A stretch of DNA of 64,000 nt. Origin: an uncultured Methanobrevibacter sp. (lineage in GTDB: Archaea; Methanobacteriota; Methanobacteria; Methanobacteriales; Methanobacteriaceae). The notes beneath the pieces were generated by a model. That model saw only the letters and a list, made by a program, of their open reading frames with translations, was not told where the DNA came from and ran no database searches. The stretch lies in NCBI RefSeq assembly GCF_902801725.1, contig NZ_CADCJB010000004.1, positions 1 through 64,000 on the forward strand, read 5' to 3'. The first letter of the stretch is position 1. Each line of letters begins with the position of its first letter. Shown here one piece after another: positions 36,801 to 43,330 of the stretch. The translations under genes were made by a program, and so were the position numbers.

Positions 36801-37214
36801 AGTGAAATTGGAATAGGAAACAGTACAATCATCACTATACAAATTAATAGCACCACCATTATTTTTAGCGAAGTTATTAGTGAAATCAGAATATGAAATA
36901 GCACTATAATCACCTTCCCAATAAATAGCACCACCACTTCCAGCAGTAGCATTATTCAATGTAAAATTTGAAACGGTTACATTACCATAATCACCACTCC
37001 AATGAATAGCACCACCATCTCCCTTAGCAGAGTTAGAAGTGAAATTAGAACAGGACACATTACCATAACCACCATCCCACTGAATAGCACCACCATTTAT
37101 TTCAGCGAAGTTATTAGTGAAATCAGAACAGGACACATTACCATAACCACCACTCCAATGAATAGCACCACCATCTCCCTCAGCAGAGTTAGAAGTGAAA
37201 TTAGAACAGGACAC
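30870..37214 (-). CDS. Giant adhesin-like surface protein, C-terminal 2114 residues (downstream of frameshift)
   Basis: Continues the protein begun at 38.6 kb. From the N-terminus: about 390 residues of beta-helix coils with the recurring FTSNSAEGDGGAIYW-type unit (polymorphic membrane protein-like), then a cap region. Next come eight DUF11-type repeats (LVNFTIVVKNT-like, about 560-1500), three 88-residue repeats each ending in SITVLPAPS-like text, and two Ig-like repeats (GKVTIRFPDGSTKVVNVING). It ends in a membrane anchor, NPILVLIAVLALLGVNIKRRK. This is a Methanobrevibacter adhesin-like protein type, anchored at the membrane and exposed outside the pseudomurein. The listed ATG at 37214 is internal to a repeat and is unlikely to be a real start; the frame joins the upstream part through a 2-bp indel near 37278. 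Confidence 0.88.
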   Translation of the reverse strand: MSCSNFTSNSAEGDGGAIHWSGGYGNVSCSDFTNNFAEINGGAIQWDGGYGNVSCSNFTSNSAKGDGGAIHWSGDYGNVTVSNFTLNNATAGSGGAIYWEGDYSAISYSDFTNNFAKNNGGAINLYSDDCTVSYSNFTSNSAEGDGGAIYLEWTASVTGSVFINNNATKGGAIYNVEDDSEVVDSNFTSNSAEEDGGAIYWDGDYGTVTGSNFTLNNATNNGGAIKWYGASGTVSGSDFTSNSAEGNGGAIYWEGEFGNVSYSNFTGNSANNGGALDLNYATPVSSSDFTKNVATNNGGAILIEDDWNNVIDSNFTGNSANNGGAIYWGSDYGSIFGSNGILNNSNFANNAATENGGAIYYFAPDQDIDYANFTGNTAFYGGAIFTEASNIDINVTYFNDNNATNGSAIYKTKDATGFNIANALFERNQAHSKAITIDIKGNETYALAKVTVNITMEANDNIANAIWNDGSSDSIKLYNIQCEFSADSKGRALKSFNTGDYAYPTDGFKNADSIWQSPYEDAQLIDIIIRNETGVIYNLTGGIEPTNNNGLLSALPDDSGLIVTKTDGSITIEFNSLNAGKYTVDAVHNEDRYYKEVGNQNSFVIYDVVLNVTKTPDVHVTLNDSLVNFTIVVKNTADAGNATNVNLTDILPATLIFEKCGVVNANGAHITNTTRSSGVEWSISNITAGKEVILWIQVRTNGLGPLVNNVTVYCDENATKANASGVVNVGPVILEINKTANVSEVTYNNLVNFTITVNNTNANGHGIDANNVTVVDVLPEGLTVEDAGVVTPGIVAKWNKGDLPGYREFVQWNISKMARNSVVELWVSVRVNFGSDVKTILTNNVNVTCEENSTEVKNKTDITYIPADLSITKEANVTVVTNNTLVNYTIIVNNTSEIKLTNVVVKDRMPSGLSFECGIIDCNGNSISLSDGKTITVELGQTSAYRADVTLNLTYPQEDTEIEWDISEIAKNSYVKLWVVALVNTTAEGTLVNVASAISDEIPEERNDDASIEVVPVVLNITKKVDVSPVANNTVVNFTIVVGNDDLGNATDVIVIDQLPEGLTFVDAGVRKNQKVQVTYLGQYNNGAKWNISKLNSKEVVELWIAARTNVTSAKTLTNYATVTSKENDTEVKAQDDVEVYDIILNINKTANVTVIGNNSLVNYTIVVSNFNNVAATNLTICDQLPEELIFEDIASEGYSYNPSTRVISWKLTKLDANDIHRYYVVVRTGGIGAITNAVNVTCNENRTEVKNTTKINVEPLNLTIVKSTNLTENANVSDLIRFIINITNNGPANATNVVISDDIMTVFDIMEVGNNGQRDGNKVTWTIPELVKGETKSVYVIVNATKNGIYKNVAVANCNENNTNVSSEIPVIVLPAVAFEIIKTANPDVVRVGNNVTFTITVTNLGPSNATDVNITDVLDDAFKFDGKSTTVACDFDGKTIVWHIGNLENGSSFSVSFNVIVLTNGTLPNVATVNSTENTTGASNSTNITAIPVVDLKINKTVDKTKVTVGDEITYIIIITNLGPSVATNVNVTENMTGNVKITDIKGDGVYNQDEGIWYVGTLNKGDIAKLTITVKTLAFGKVENVVVANSTQEDRNTSNNKYSCENVTVNYPSLVNGVNVTVVYGDPINVDYNSTNATEVSYEIYDELGNMVANGTVGPDGTISVKQLDVGNYIVYWNNAVDENHIPANNISSIKVLPAPSLVNGTDVTVDYGNPIEVPYNSTNAAEVTYQIFDKDGNPIVNGTVGPDGIIPVDQLPVGEYLVNWTTIVDKNHIPATNTSSITVLPAPSLVEGEDVTVYYGDPIRVDYDSTNATDVVYVIYDKDGKVVAEGTVGPDGIIPVDQLPVGEYLVNWTTIVDGNHIPATNTSSITVLPIPTHVSVGNVTTFAGKEVTIPIKVTADDGKPFTGKVTIRFPDGSTKVVNVINGNGKTTWFVPYDYTPGKYPDHVRFAGNEKYLPSEGDGTITVIKIPVDIVVGKVTARLGDDVTIPITVIPRDGSTFNGKVTVELPDGTRKVIDIVNGRGKIPWTVPKDYKPGTYPVKVYSNETNIYYPANGTGTVTVIVDHPVDNVTAQKPADYSKSGLAKHETGNPILVLIAVLALLGVNIKRRK
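31590..32385 (-). repeat. Three tandem 264-bp coding repeats in the adhesin
   Basis: Identical landmarks recur at exactly 264-base spacing (for example near 31623, 31887 and 32151), i.e. 88 codons. The first two copies (by plus-strand order) share long identical stretches, such as the one around CAACAATTGTAGTCCAATTA. The third is more diverged. They encode the VxGPDGxIxVxQLxVGxYxVxW module. Confidence 0.85.
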
Positions 37215-37280
37215 ATTACCATAACCACCATCCCACTGAATAGCACCACCATTTATTTCAGCGAAGTTATTAGTGAAATA
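37041..37280 (-). repeat. Near-identical 156-bp duplicated unit in the beta-helix region
   Basis: The stretch beginning GAAATTAGAACAGGACACAT at 37041 recurs at 37197, 156 bases later (two 26-residue beta-helix coils). It stays almost identical to about 37278, where the second copy diverges at the 2-bp insertion that breaks the frame. Confidence 0.8.
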
Positions 37281-38617
37281 TTAGAACCGAAAACAGTACC
37301 AGAAGCACCTTCCCAATAAATAGCACCACCATCTCCATCAGCAGAGTTATTAGTGAAATCAGAATATAATACAGTTCCATTGGAACCAGAATCACGCCAA
37401 TATACAGCTCCAGCATAACCTTCAGTTGCGGAGTTATTCGTAAAGTTAGAATGTTTTAAAGTTCCATAGGTCCCTTGCCATTCAATAGCTCCCGCATAAT
37501 GTGTAGCGGAATTGTTAATGAAATTACAGTAGGACACATTAGTGTAATGTGAGCCACCATCCACTTTTAAAGCACCAACATAATACCCATTAGGAGCAGA
37601 TACAGTTTCAATTGCAGTATTGTTAATGAAGTTACAATACTCGACAGTTGCATTTGGAGCTTGAACTTCCAAAGCACCTGTGGCAGAAAATTCCCCAGTA
37701 TCAGCAGGATATGTATCATCATAAATAACCTTATTACCTATAAAATTACAGTGTGAAACAAGAGAATTCACAGCATCATCTTCAATAACTATAGGAGAAT
37801 GCACTGCAGTATTATTTGTGAAGTTACATTCTATCAACTTAAACTTTTTAGAGTTTGAGTTTAATGCAGCCCCATTATATAATGTAGCACCTCTTTCAAA
37901 ATTACATCTATACACATATCCATTTTCAGGAATTATCTGCTCCATAGGAGACCCCCAGGAGATTGAAGCCGAATGTTTTTTTGAATAATCATCAGTAAAG
38001 TTACAGTATGACACATTACCATCATCTCCAGTCCAGAAAATAGATCCTCCCCGAGCATGCTTATCATCACCATCTATAACGGAGTTATTATTGAAAACAG
38101 AATTAATTACTTTTCCGCCAGTACCCCTCCAGTAGATAGCACCTCCACCATGATAATCAACACTACCATTAATGGAGTTATTTGCAAAAGTACAATTATC
38201 AATAATACAATTAGAACCGGTCAACCATACAGCAGTGTGATTTGCATTTAAAAATTTGATATTTTTTAAAACAACATTATCCCCGGAGATGGTAAAAATT
38301 CTTGAAAGATGATTTCCATCAACATAATTGTTTTGCCCATCAATGGTGCATGATGCCGAAATATCGATTCCTGAATTAGGCTCGATAGGAATAGGGCCTT
38401 GCAAATCACTATCAGAAAATGTATAATTTTTATCTAATTTAACATTTTGAGGATCATTCACCAATTGATTATTAATATCATCTCTTAAATTTTTAAAAGT
38501 ACCATCACCTGGCGCTTTTAGAACATCATTATTCTCATTAGCGGACAGTGGACTTGGATTATCTTCAATTTCAGCAGCGCTTACAGCACTTAGACTTAAA
38601 AGAATTATAATTGTCAA
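37253..38617 (-). CDS. Giant adhesin-like surface protein, N-terminal part (upstream of frameshift)
   Basis: Encodes the secretion signal and first beta-helix coils. The coded text reads LSLSAVSAAE at the signal cleavage region, then SPLSANENNDVLKAPG and many coils with NFTNNSAxxxxGGAIYW. The longest frame opens with TTG at 38617, which would leave a signal peptide with no basic n-region. A good ribosome-binding site (GGGGGGTGA) instead points to an ACG at 38642-38644, followed by KSKKLIFI, exactly where ATG is expected. No in-frame ATG or GTG lies between there and the upstream stop. The frame ends at 37253 after SNISLITSLK, because of a 2-bp insertion (AATATT instead of AATT) near 37278. 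Restoring it joins the frame to the next entry, about 2,580 codons in all. Confidence 0.87.
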   Translation of the reverse strand: MTIIILLSLSAVSAAEIEDNPSPLSANENNDVLKAPGDGTFKNLRDDINNQLVNDPQNVKLDKNYTFSDSDLQGPIPIEPNSGIDISASCTIDGQNNYVDGNHLSRIFTISGDNVVLKNIKFLNANHTAVWLTGSNCIIDNCTFANNSINGSVDYHGGGAIYWRGTGGKVINSVFNNNSVIDGDDKHARGGSIFWTGDDGNVSYCNFTDDYSKKHSASISWGSPMEQIIPENGYVYRCNFERGATLYNGAALNSNSKKFKLIECNFTNNTAVHSPIVIEDDAVNSLVSHCNFIGNKVIYDDTYPADTGEFSATGALEVQAPNATVEYCNFINNTAIETVSAPNGYYVGALKVDGGSHYTNVSYCNFINNSATHYAGAIEWQGTYGTLKHSNFTNNSATEGYAGAVYWRDSGSNGTVLYSDFTNNSADGDGGAIYWEGASGTVFGSNISLITSLK

Positions 38618-38644
38618 TATAAAGATTAACTTTTTGCTTTTCGT

Positions 38645-39129
38645 ATTTTCACCCCCCTTTAAATTGTTAAGTTAATCAAGTAAATAATCATTAAACCATT
38701 TACTCATATATAATATTTTTTTTAAATATTATATAAATTTTATTAGTGAAAATAAGAAAATTTTGAAGATAATCTAAAAAAATAACTTGGTGACCTATTA
38801 AAATGCCCAAAAAAATAAAAAAAATTGAACCAAATCCATTCAATAGGCACATCACAATCAACTTTTTCACTGAAAACATATACAGTGTATAACATTCCAT
38901 ACCTAATCCCAGTTGTCTCCGGTGGTTTTTTAATTAAATATGATTATATTGAATATGACAGTTGTCCGGTGTTCTGGTCAAATATTTCTTCATTAATTGT
39001 CTTACACCCAACTATAGAATGTTTTGCATGACCGAGGTGCTTGAACCACCACCCCCAAAAGAGGATGAGGATTCCTGAATTTTTTTTCACTTAATAATGT
39101 TAAATAAATTGATGAAATTGATACCAATT
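38645..39129. other. Intergenic region between TPR gene and adhesin gene
   Basis: It holds the adhesin ribosome-binding site and leader. AT-rich TATA candidates for the adhesin lie at about 38705-38740 (minus strand TTTATATAATATTTAAA and ATATTATATATGAG). From about 38830 to 39050 the sequence is less AT-biased, with short frames in several phases (for example minus-strand GCKTINEEIFDQNTGQLSYS then a stop). It could be a decayed gene, but I cannot identify it. No RNA gene seen. Confidence 0.4.
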
Positions 39130-40137
39130 TCAATGATATCCAAAAAATCGCAAGACAACATACAAAACCAGAATTATTGCCAATGCAATCAGGGAGGTTC
39201 TAATGGAAAAGAATTTGGTTTTTCCGAATTCCTCATCCTTGACATTGCCTGCCTTTATGATTCTTTCCTTTTCGAATGAACACTTTTGATAAATTGCTTC
39301 AATGTCGTTTGGAAGTCTTCCATGTTCATTTAGCATATTGATTGTTTTATTCAGATATTTGACGGCTTCTGCATCATTTCCCATGTTCACACAACAGAAT
39401 GCTGCCTTGTAATTGAAATTGGTCTGCAATTCCAAATCGTCTTCAATTTTACCCTCAAAAGGAATACATCTTTTATAATATTTCAAAGCTTCATCGTACT
39501 GTCCAAGTTCATAAAATGCATCGGCTTTTGCATTAACTCCCACTATAGTACCTTCCTTTTGAAGAGATTTATCCAAGTATTCCAGTGCCTCATTGTTTTT
39601 TCCTGTTTTTTGAAGAGTTATTCCCATGTACAAGTCGGATTCATCATCTTCACCATATTCCTTTTCATATTGATTGAGCTGTGTTAATGCATCATCATAC
39701 ATTTTAGCATTTATCAGCAATTTAATCTTGCTCATCAAAACTTCACTTTTGGTTATTCTTGGCTCTTCAATGGAAACATAGGAATCGTATTTGTTTAGGG
39801 CTTCATCCATATATCCTAAAGATTCTTCAACATATCCCTTGTTAAATCTGGACAATGCCTTATCACATAACACATTTACGGAGTTGGGCTGTATTTTCAG
39901 GTATTGGTCAAAGTATTTTTCACCGTAATCCCCATCATCATGAGATTCATCATAATACTGATAGTACAATCCTTTTTCTTCGAGTGCAAGCAGATAATCT
40001 GCATTTATTAATAGATCCAAAATTGCCAAATACTCTTCAACCGCATCCTTTCCATGCCTTTTTCTAGCCAATTTAAGGGCATCTTGATAATTATTGTCAG
40101 AAATATATTGCTTTGCAGTTTCAATGGCATTACTCAT
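39130..40137 (-). CDS. TPR-repeat protein with C-terminal membrane anchor
   Basis: The 335-residue protein is made of tetratricopeptide-like helical pairs from about residue 60 to 285 (for example ALEYLDKSLQKEGT, ADAFYELGQYDEALKYYKR, AAFCCVNMGNDAEAVKYLNK). It ends with one hydrophobic helix (RTSLIALAIILVLYVVLRFFGYH). It is therefore likely tail-anchored, with the TPR scaffold in the cytoplasm. Role unknown. It diverges from the feo operon across about 230 bases containing the feo operators, and is not obviously controlled by them. Confidence 0.83.
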   Translation of the reverse strand: MSNAIETAKQYISDNNYQDALKLARKRHGKDAVEEYLAILDLLINADYLLALEEKGLYYQYYDESHDDGDYGEKYFDQYLKIQPNSVNVLCDKALSRFNKGYVEESLGYMDEALNKYDSYVSIEEPRITKSEVLMSKIKLLINAKMYDDALTQLNQYEKEYGEDDESDLYMGITLQKTGKNNEALEYLDKSLQKEGTIVGVNAKADAFYELGQYDEALKYYKRCIPFEGKIEDDLELQTNFNYKAAFCCVNMGNDAEAVKYLNKTINMLNEHGRLPNDIEAIYQKCSFEKERIIKAGNVKDEEFGKTKFFSIRTSLIALAIILVLYVVLRFFGYH

Positions 40138-40206
40138 CTTATCATCCTTTTAAAGTTAAAAAAATTTCATTTACTTTATATCTATCTCCCTTTAATAATA
40201 AATAGT

Positions 40207-40292
40207 TTTAGGTTAACCTAAACTTTAAATACTATAAAATCTAATGAATAAATATTTAGGTTTGCCTAAAATTTGGGGATGGCAACCTAAAA
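40207..40292 (+). promoter_or_regulatory. feo promoter with three DtxR/IdeR-like operator elements
   Basis: TTTAGGTTAACCTAAA (40207-40222) is a perfect 16-bp palindrome. TTTAGGTTTGCCTAAA (40255-40270) is a second copy with only the centre altered, and GGCAACCTAAA (40281-40291) is a third half-site. A TATA-like CTTTAAATA at 40223-40231 lies between the first two, so the second palindrome falls where transcription should start. The half-site TTAGG/CCTAA matches the DtxR/IdeR iron-box type. The likely regulator is an iron-responsive DtxR-family repressor encoded elsewhere. Confidence 0.75.
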
Positions 40293-40370
40293 AAAATATT
40301 TTTTTAAAAAACAGGATAATACTTCAAAAGGATATTATCCATTGTTAATAAAAATGGGAGAAAAAGGTTA

Positions 40371-42431
40371 ATGACAGAACTAATTGTAGGATTAGCGGGA
40401 AACCCCAATGTGGGGAAAACTACTGTCTTCAATCGATTAACCGGTATGCGCCAACATGTAGGAAACTGGCCTGGAAAAACTGTAGAAAGAGCAGAAGGGC
40501 ATTTTTCGCATGGAAGCTACGACTATGATGTTATTGATTTACCGGGTAATTACGCATTAAGTGCTCATTCCATGGAAGAAATCGTATCAAGGGATTTCAT
40601 CGTGGATGATGACTCTGATGTTATTGTTAACGTAGTGGATGCTGCTAATCTAGAACGTAATCTATATTTAACAGTACAAATGATGGAATTAGGTGCCAAT
40701 CTAGTAATGGCACTTAACATGAACGATTTTGCAAAGAAAAAAGAACATATCATAGACATTGATTTAATGAGTGAACTACTGGGGATTCCAATAATTGAAA
40801 TCAATGCAAAAAACGGAGACGGCTTTGAAGAACTATTGAACACCGTTGAAAAACAGTCAAAAAATCCGATTGATTCCAGCAAAAAACTATCATACAGCAA
40901 TGATATCAAAGGACATCTATCCGAAATTCAGGAAGTCATCGAAAAGGATGAAAGCCTATTGGATGTTCCTTCAGTCTGGACTGCAGTCAAATTACTAGAA
41001 AAAGACACAATAGTTATAGATAAAGTGCAGAATTCAAAGTACGGATCTGAAATATTAGTCAAAGTAGATAAAGTAAGTAAACATCTGTATGACGTCTATA
41101 AGGAAGGTCCTGAAGAAGTTATCGCAAATGCAAGATACGCATTCATTGACGGTTTAATGGCAGAAGCGGTTAAAAAACCTGCTGTAGAAAAAGAAACCAC
41201 AACCGACAAAATAGATAAGATTGTCACCAACAGGATTCTTGCACCGTTTATTTTTCTAATTGTGATATTTTTACTATTCCATTTGACATTCACAATATCC
41301 GCTCCTTTCTGTGATGCAATTGATGAATTTTTCGGTTGGTTGGGACCATACTTAGCAGAACGTGCTGGAAACGAAATTTTAGGTTCCTTCATTGCCGACG
41401 GTCTTATAGGTGGTGTAGGAGGAGTGCTTGTATTTTTACCTCAAATCATCATATTATTCCTATTGCTGAGCATATTGGAAGATAGCGGATATTTGGCAAG
41501 AGCTGCTTTTACATTAGACATCATCATGCACAAGATTGTCGGACTTCACGGTAAGGCATTTATACCTATGATTTTAGGATTTGGATGTGGAGTGCCTGCA
41601 GTTATGGCAACCAGAACAATGGAAAACGAATCCGACCGTCTGCTGGCCATGATGCTTATACCATTCATGTCATGTAGTGCAAGAATGCCTATCTATTTGA
41701 TGCTCACAGCAGTGTTCTTTACTGCAATTCCAGTATTTAAATTTGGACCATTCGTTTTAACTCAGGAATCACTTGTTGTAACTTCAATGTATGTTCTGGG
41801 TATTGTCGTAGCACTTATCGTTGCGGCCATTCTTAAAAGGACAATGTTTAAGGGCATGTCCGCACCATTCGTTATGGAACTTCCAACTTATAAAATCCCA
41901 TCACTAAAAGGTGTTTTACTACACACCTGGGAAAAGACAAAAGGATTCCTCAAAAAAGCAGGTACCATCATCCTTATAGCGACAATTATTATTTGGGTAT
42001 TAAGCAGCGTACCGTTTGGTGTTGAATATGCATCTGCCGACAGTGCATTAGGAATGATCGGTACAGCGGTTTCACCAATTTTTGCCCCTCTCGGTTTCGG
42101 AGAATGGCAAGCAGGTATTGCAATAGTTACCGGTTTGGTTGCAAAAGAAGTTGTTGTATCCACACTAGGAACGCTATCGGGTGTTGAAGACGTCGAAGCG
42201 GATACGGATGCGATGGATGCAATGGTTGCAAGTTTATTTACCCCACTGTCTGCAATTTCATTCATGGCATTTACATTATTGTACATTCCATGTTTTGCTG
42301 CAATCGGAGCAATAAAACAAGAAACAAACGGATTCAAATGGCCTTTAATAATGTCAGGTATTACACTAGTAACAGCATATATCGTATCATTTATAATCTA
42401 CAATGTCGGCCTGCTTGCAGGATTCGGATAG
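40371..42431 (+). CDS. feoB: Ferrous iron transport protein B
   Basis: GTP-dependent Fe(II) uptake protein, 686 residues. The N-terminal G domain has GNPNVGKTT (10-18, G1), the DLPG motif (G3) and LNMND (G4), followed by a helical GDI-like domain. The C-terminal half is the gated membrane region, with [20 protein letters not shown] and [13 protein letters not shown], the conserved Cys-containing Gate motifs. The ATG is preceded by GGGAG/AAAAGG-type sequence. It heads an operon that runs through feoA, a zinc-ribbon protein, a DUF6110-like protein and a metal ATPase, under DtxR-like operators. Confidence 0.97.
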   Translation: MTELIVGLAGNPNVGKTTVFNRLTGMRQHVGNWPGKTVERAEGHFSHGSYDYDVIDLPGNYALSAHSMEEIVSRDFIVDDDSDVIVNVVDAANLERNLYLTVQMMELGANLVMALNMNDFAKKKEHIIDIDLMSELLGIPIIEINAKNGDGFEELLNTVEKQSKNPIDSSKKLSYSNDIKGHLSEIQEVIEKDESLLDVPSVWTAVKLLEKDTIVIDKVQNSKYGSEILVKVDKVSKHLYDVYKEGPEEVIANARYAFIDGLMAEAVKKPAVEKETTTDKIDKIVTNRILAPFIFLIVIFLLFHLTFTISAPFCDAIDEFFGWLGPYLAERAGNEILGSFIADGLIGGVGGVLVFLPQIIILFLLLSILEDSGYLARAAFTLDIIMHKIVGLHGKAFIPMILGFGCGVPAVMATRTMENESDRLLAMMLIPFMSCSARMPIYLMLTAVFFTAIPVFKFGPFVLTQESLVVTSMYVLGIVVALIVAAILKRTMFKGMSAPFVMELPTYKIPSLKGVLLHTWEKTKGFLKKAGTIILIATIIIWVLSSVPFGVEYASADSALGMIGTAVSPIFAPLGFGEWQAGIAIVTGLVAKEVVVSTLGTLSGVEDVEADTDAMDAMVASLFTPLSAISFMAFTLLYIPCFAAIGAIKQETNGFKWPLIMSGITLVTAYIVSFIIYNVGLLAGFG

Positions 42432-42441
42432 GTGATTATTG

Positions 42442-42495
42442 ATGCGCAACAGAAGTGGAATCAGAGGTGTTGAAATTCCAAGGGATGATGACTGA
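42442..42495 (+). CDS. Possible 17-residue peptide between feoB and feoA
   Basis: A short frame ATG-to-TGA encoding MRNRSGIRGVEIPRDDD. It begins 10 bases after the feoB stop and has a good ribosome-binding site (GGTGATTATTG before the ATG). The arrangement could be a true small protein or a translational relay to feoA. There is no length support. Confidence 0.3.
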   Translation: MRNRSGIRGVEIPRDDD

Positions 42496-42538
42496 AATTT
42501 ACAGCCATCATTCCAAAACTTTAAGGGAGAATAGAAAA

Positions 42539-42769
42539 ATGACAAAAACTTTAAAGGATACAAAACCTGGTGAAACAGTAACACTGGTCAAATACCATGA
42601 TACTGGTGATGTGGGTTTGAGAAGACACTTATTAGGCATGGGTTTTATTAAAGGAGCAAAAATTACCATTAAAAAAGTTGCTACTTTAGGAGATCCTATT
42701 GAAATGAGTGTAAAAGGATATGACATTTGTCTTCGAAAAGAAGAGGCGAAAAATATTGAAGTGGAATAA
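42539..42769 (+). CDS. feoA: Ferrous iron transport protein A
   Basis: Small cytoplasmic SH3-like protein that supports FeoB, 76 residues from the start chosen here (MTKTLKDTKPGETVTLVKYH). The family core LRRHLLGMGFIKGAKITI and the C-terminal DPIEMSVKGYDICLRKEEAKNIEV are clear. The frame is open 28 codons further upstream, but those residues (YSHHSKTLRENRK) do not look like FeoA. The ATG at 42539 gives the normal length, with GGGAGA upstream. Confidence 0.93.
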   Translation: MTKTLKDTKPGETVTLVKYHDTGDVGLRRHLLGMGFIKGAKITIKKVATLGDPIEMSVKGYDICLRKEEAKNIEVE

Positions 42770-42809
42770 TCTTCAGTATTTTCCATATTTTTTTATTGGA
42801 GGTGTTATC

Positions 42810-43019
42810 CTGAAATGCCGTATGTGTGGTTTTGAATTTGATGAAAACAAATTAGAAAATCGTGGCTGCACTAGCTGCGGAAAACATGACTGTTGTAATC
42901 AGATTCATTGTCCCAACTGTGGATTTGGTAACCATCCAGAATTTGAAGAGGAATTTGAAATTATTAACAAACTAAAAAATAGAATAAAAACAAGTAAAAA
43001 GATTAAAATTAATTTTTAG
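42810..43019 (+). CDS. Small zinc-ribbon protein of the feo operon
   Basis: The about 70-residue protein has repeated Cys pairs: CRMCGFEF, GCTSCGKHDCC, IHCPNCGFG, which fit two zinc knuckles, followed by a basic tail. The ribosome-binding site GGAGGTG (42798-42804) is five bases before a CTG (42810). The first Cys of the CxxC pair precedes the only nearby ATG (42822), so a CTG start is the best reading. An ATG start would remove one metal ligand. It overlaps no gene and sits between feoA and the DUF6110-like gene. It may be a metallochaperone or regulator for iron uptake. Confidence 0.72.
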   Translation: MKCRMCGFEFDENKLENRGCTSCGKHDCCNQIHCPNCGFGNHPEFEEEFEIINKLKNRIKTSKKIKINF

Positions 43020-43036
43020 AAAGGGAGTTGTAAAAA

Positions 43037-43303
43037 ATGAGACGCAATGAAATTTTTGATAAATGTTACGAACATAAACATGCATTAATTTTTGCTGCAG
43101 GAATCGCTACTGCAGTTATTGGTAAAAAAGTATTAGAATCCGATGCAGTAAAAGATGCTGCAACCAAAGGAATGGCAACAATAATGTCTGCTAGAAAAGA
43201 TGCTGAAGAATGTTTTCAAGACATGAGAGAAAACGCAGAAGAAATTGTAATTGATGCTCACGAAGAAGAAAAAAAAGAGATTTACATAAAAGATGAAGAG
43301 TAA
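43037..43303 (+). CDS. DUF6110-like small protein preceding the metal ATPase
   Basis: The 88-residue protein has one hydrophobic segment with a glycine/alanine pattern (HALIFAAGIATAVIGKKVLESDAVKDAA) and an acidic helical C-terminus (AEECFQDMRENAEEIVIDAHEEEKKE). Such proteins (DUF6110/DUF1490 type) are commonly encoded just before P1B-type ATPases and are thought to assist them. Here the ATPase gene starts 27 bases later. GGGAG lies before the ATG. A small T-run follows the stop, but the operon probably continues. Confidence 0.78.
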   Translation: MRRNEIFDKCYEHKHALIFAAGIATAVIGKKVLESDAVKDAATKGMATIMSARKDAEECFQDMRENAEEIVIDAHEEEKKEIYIKDEE

Positions 43304-43330
43304 TCTTATTTTTTTTCAAGGTATAGAAAA

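Noticed and set aside
36200-37300. Regularly spaced repeats that could suggest a CRISPR array or satellite.
   Set aside because: The spacing is a multiple of three and encodes the beta-helix coil unit in frame; there are no unique spacers and no cas genes.
30900-37319. Many long open frames on the plus strand opposite the adhesin gene (for example around 30945-31589 and 32575-33165).
   Set aside because: They mirror the repeats of the minus-strand gene, are Thr/Ser/Ile-rich artefacts without ribosome-binding sites, and break at module borders.
38830-39050. Possible decayed gene or transposase remnant upstream of the adhesin (minus strand GCKTINEEIFDQ).
   Set aside because: Only short frames in different phases, no terminal inverted repeats and no recognisable family; mentioned only as intergenic content.
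39025-39075. GC-richer stretch near 39030 considered as a tRNA gene.
   Set aside because: No cloverleaf pairing, no T-loop motif and no CCA-compatible acceptor stem could be drawn.
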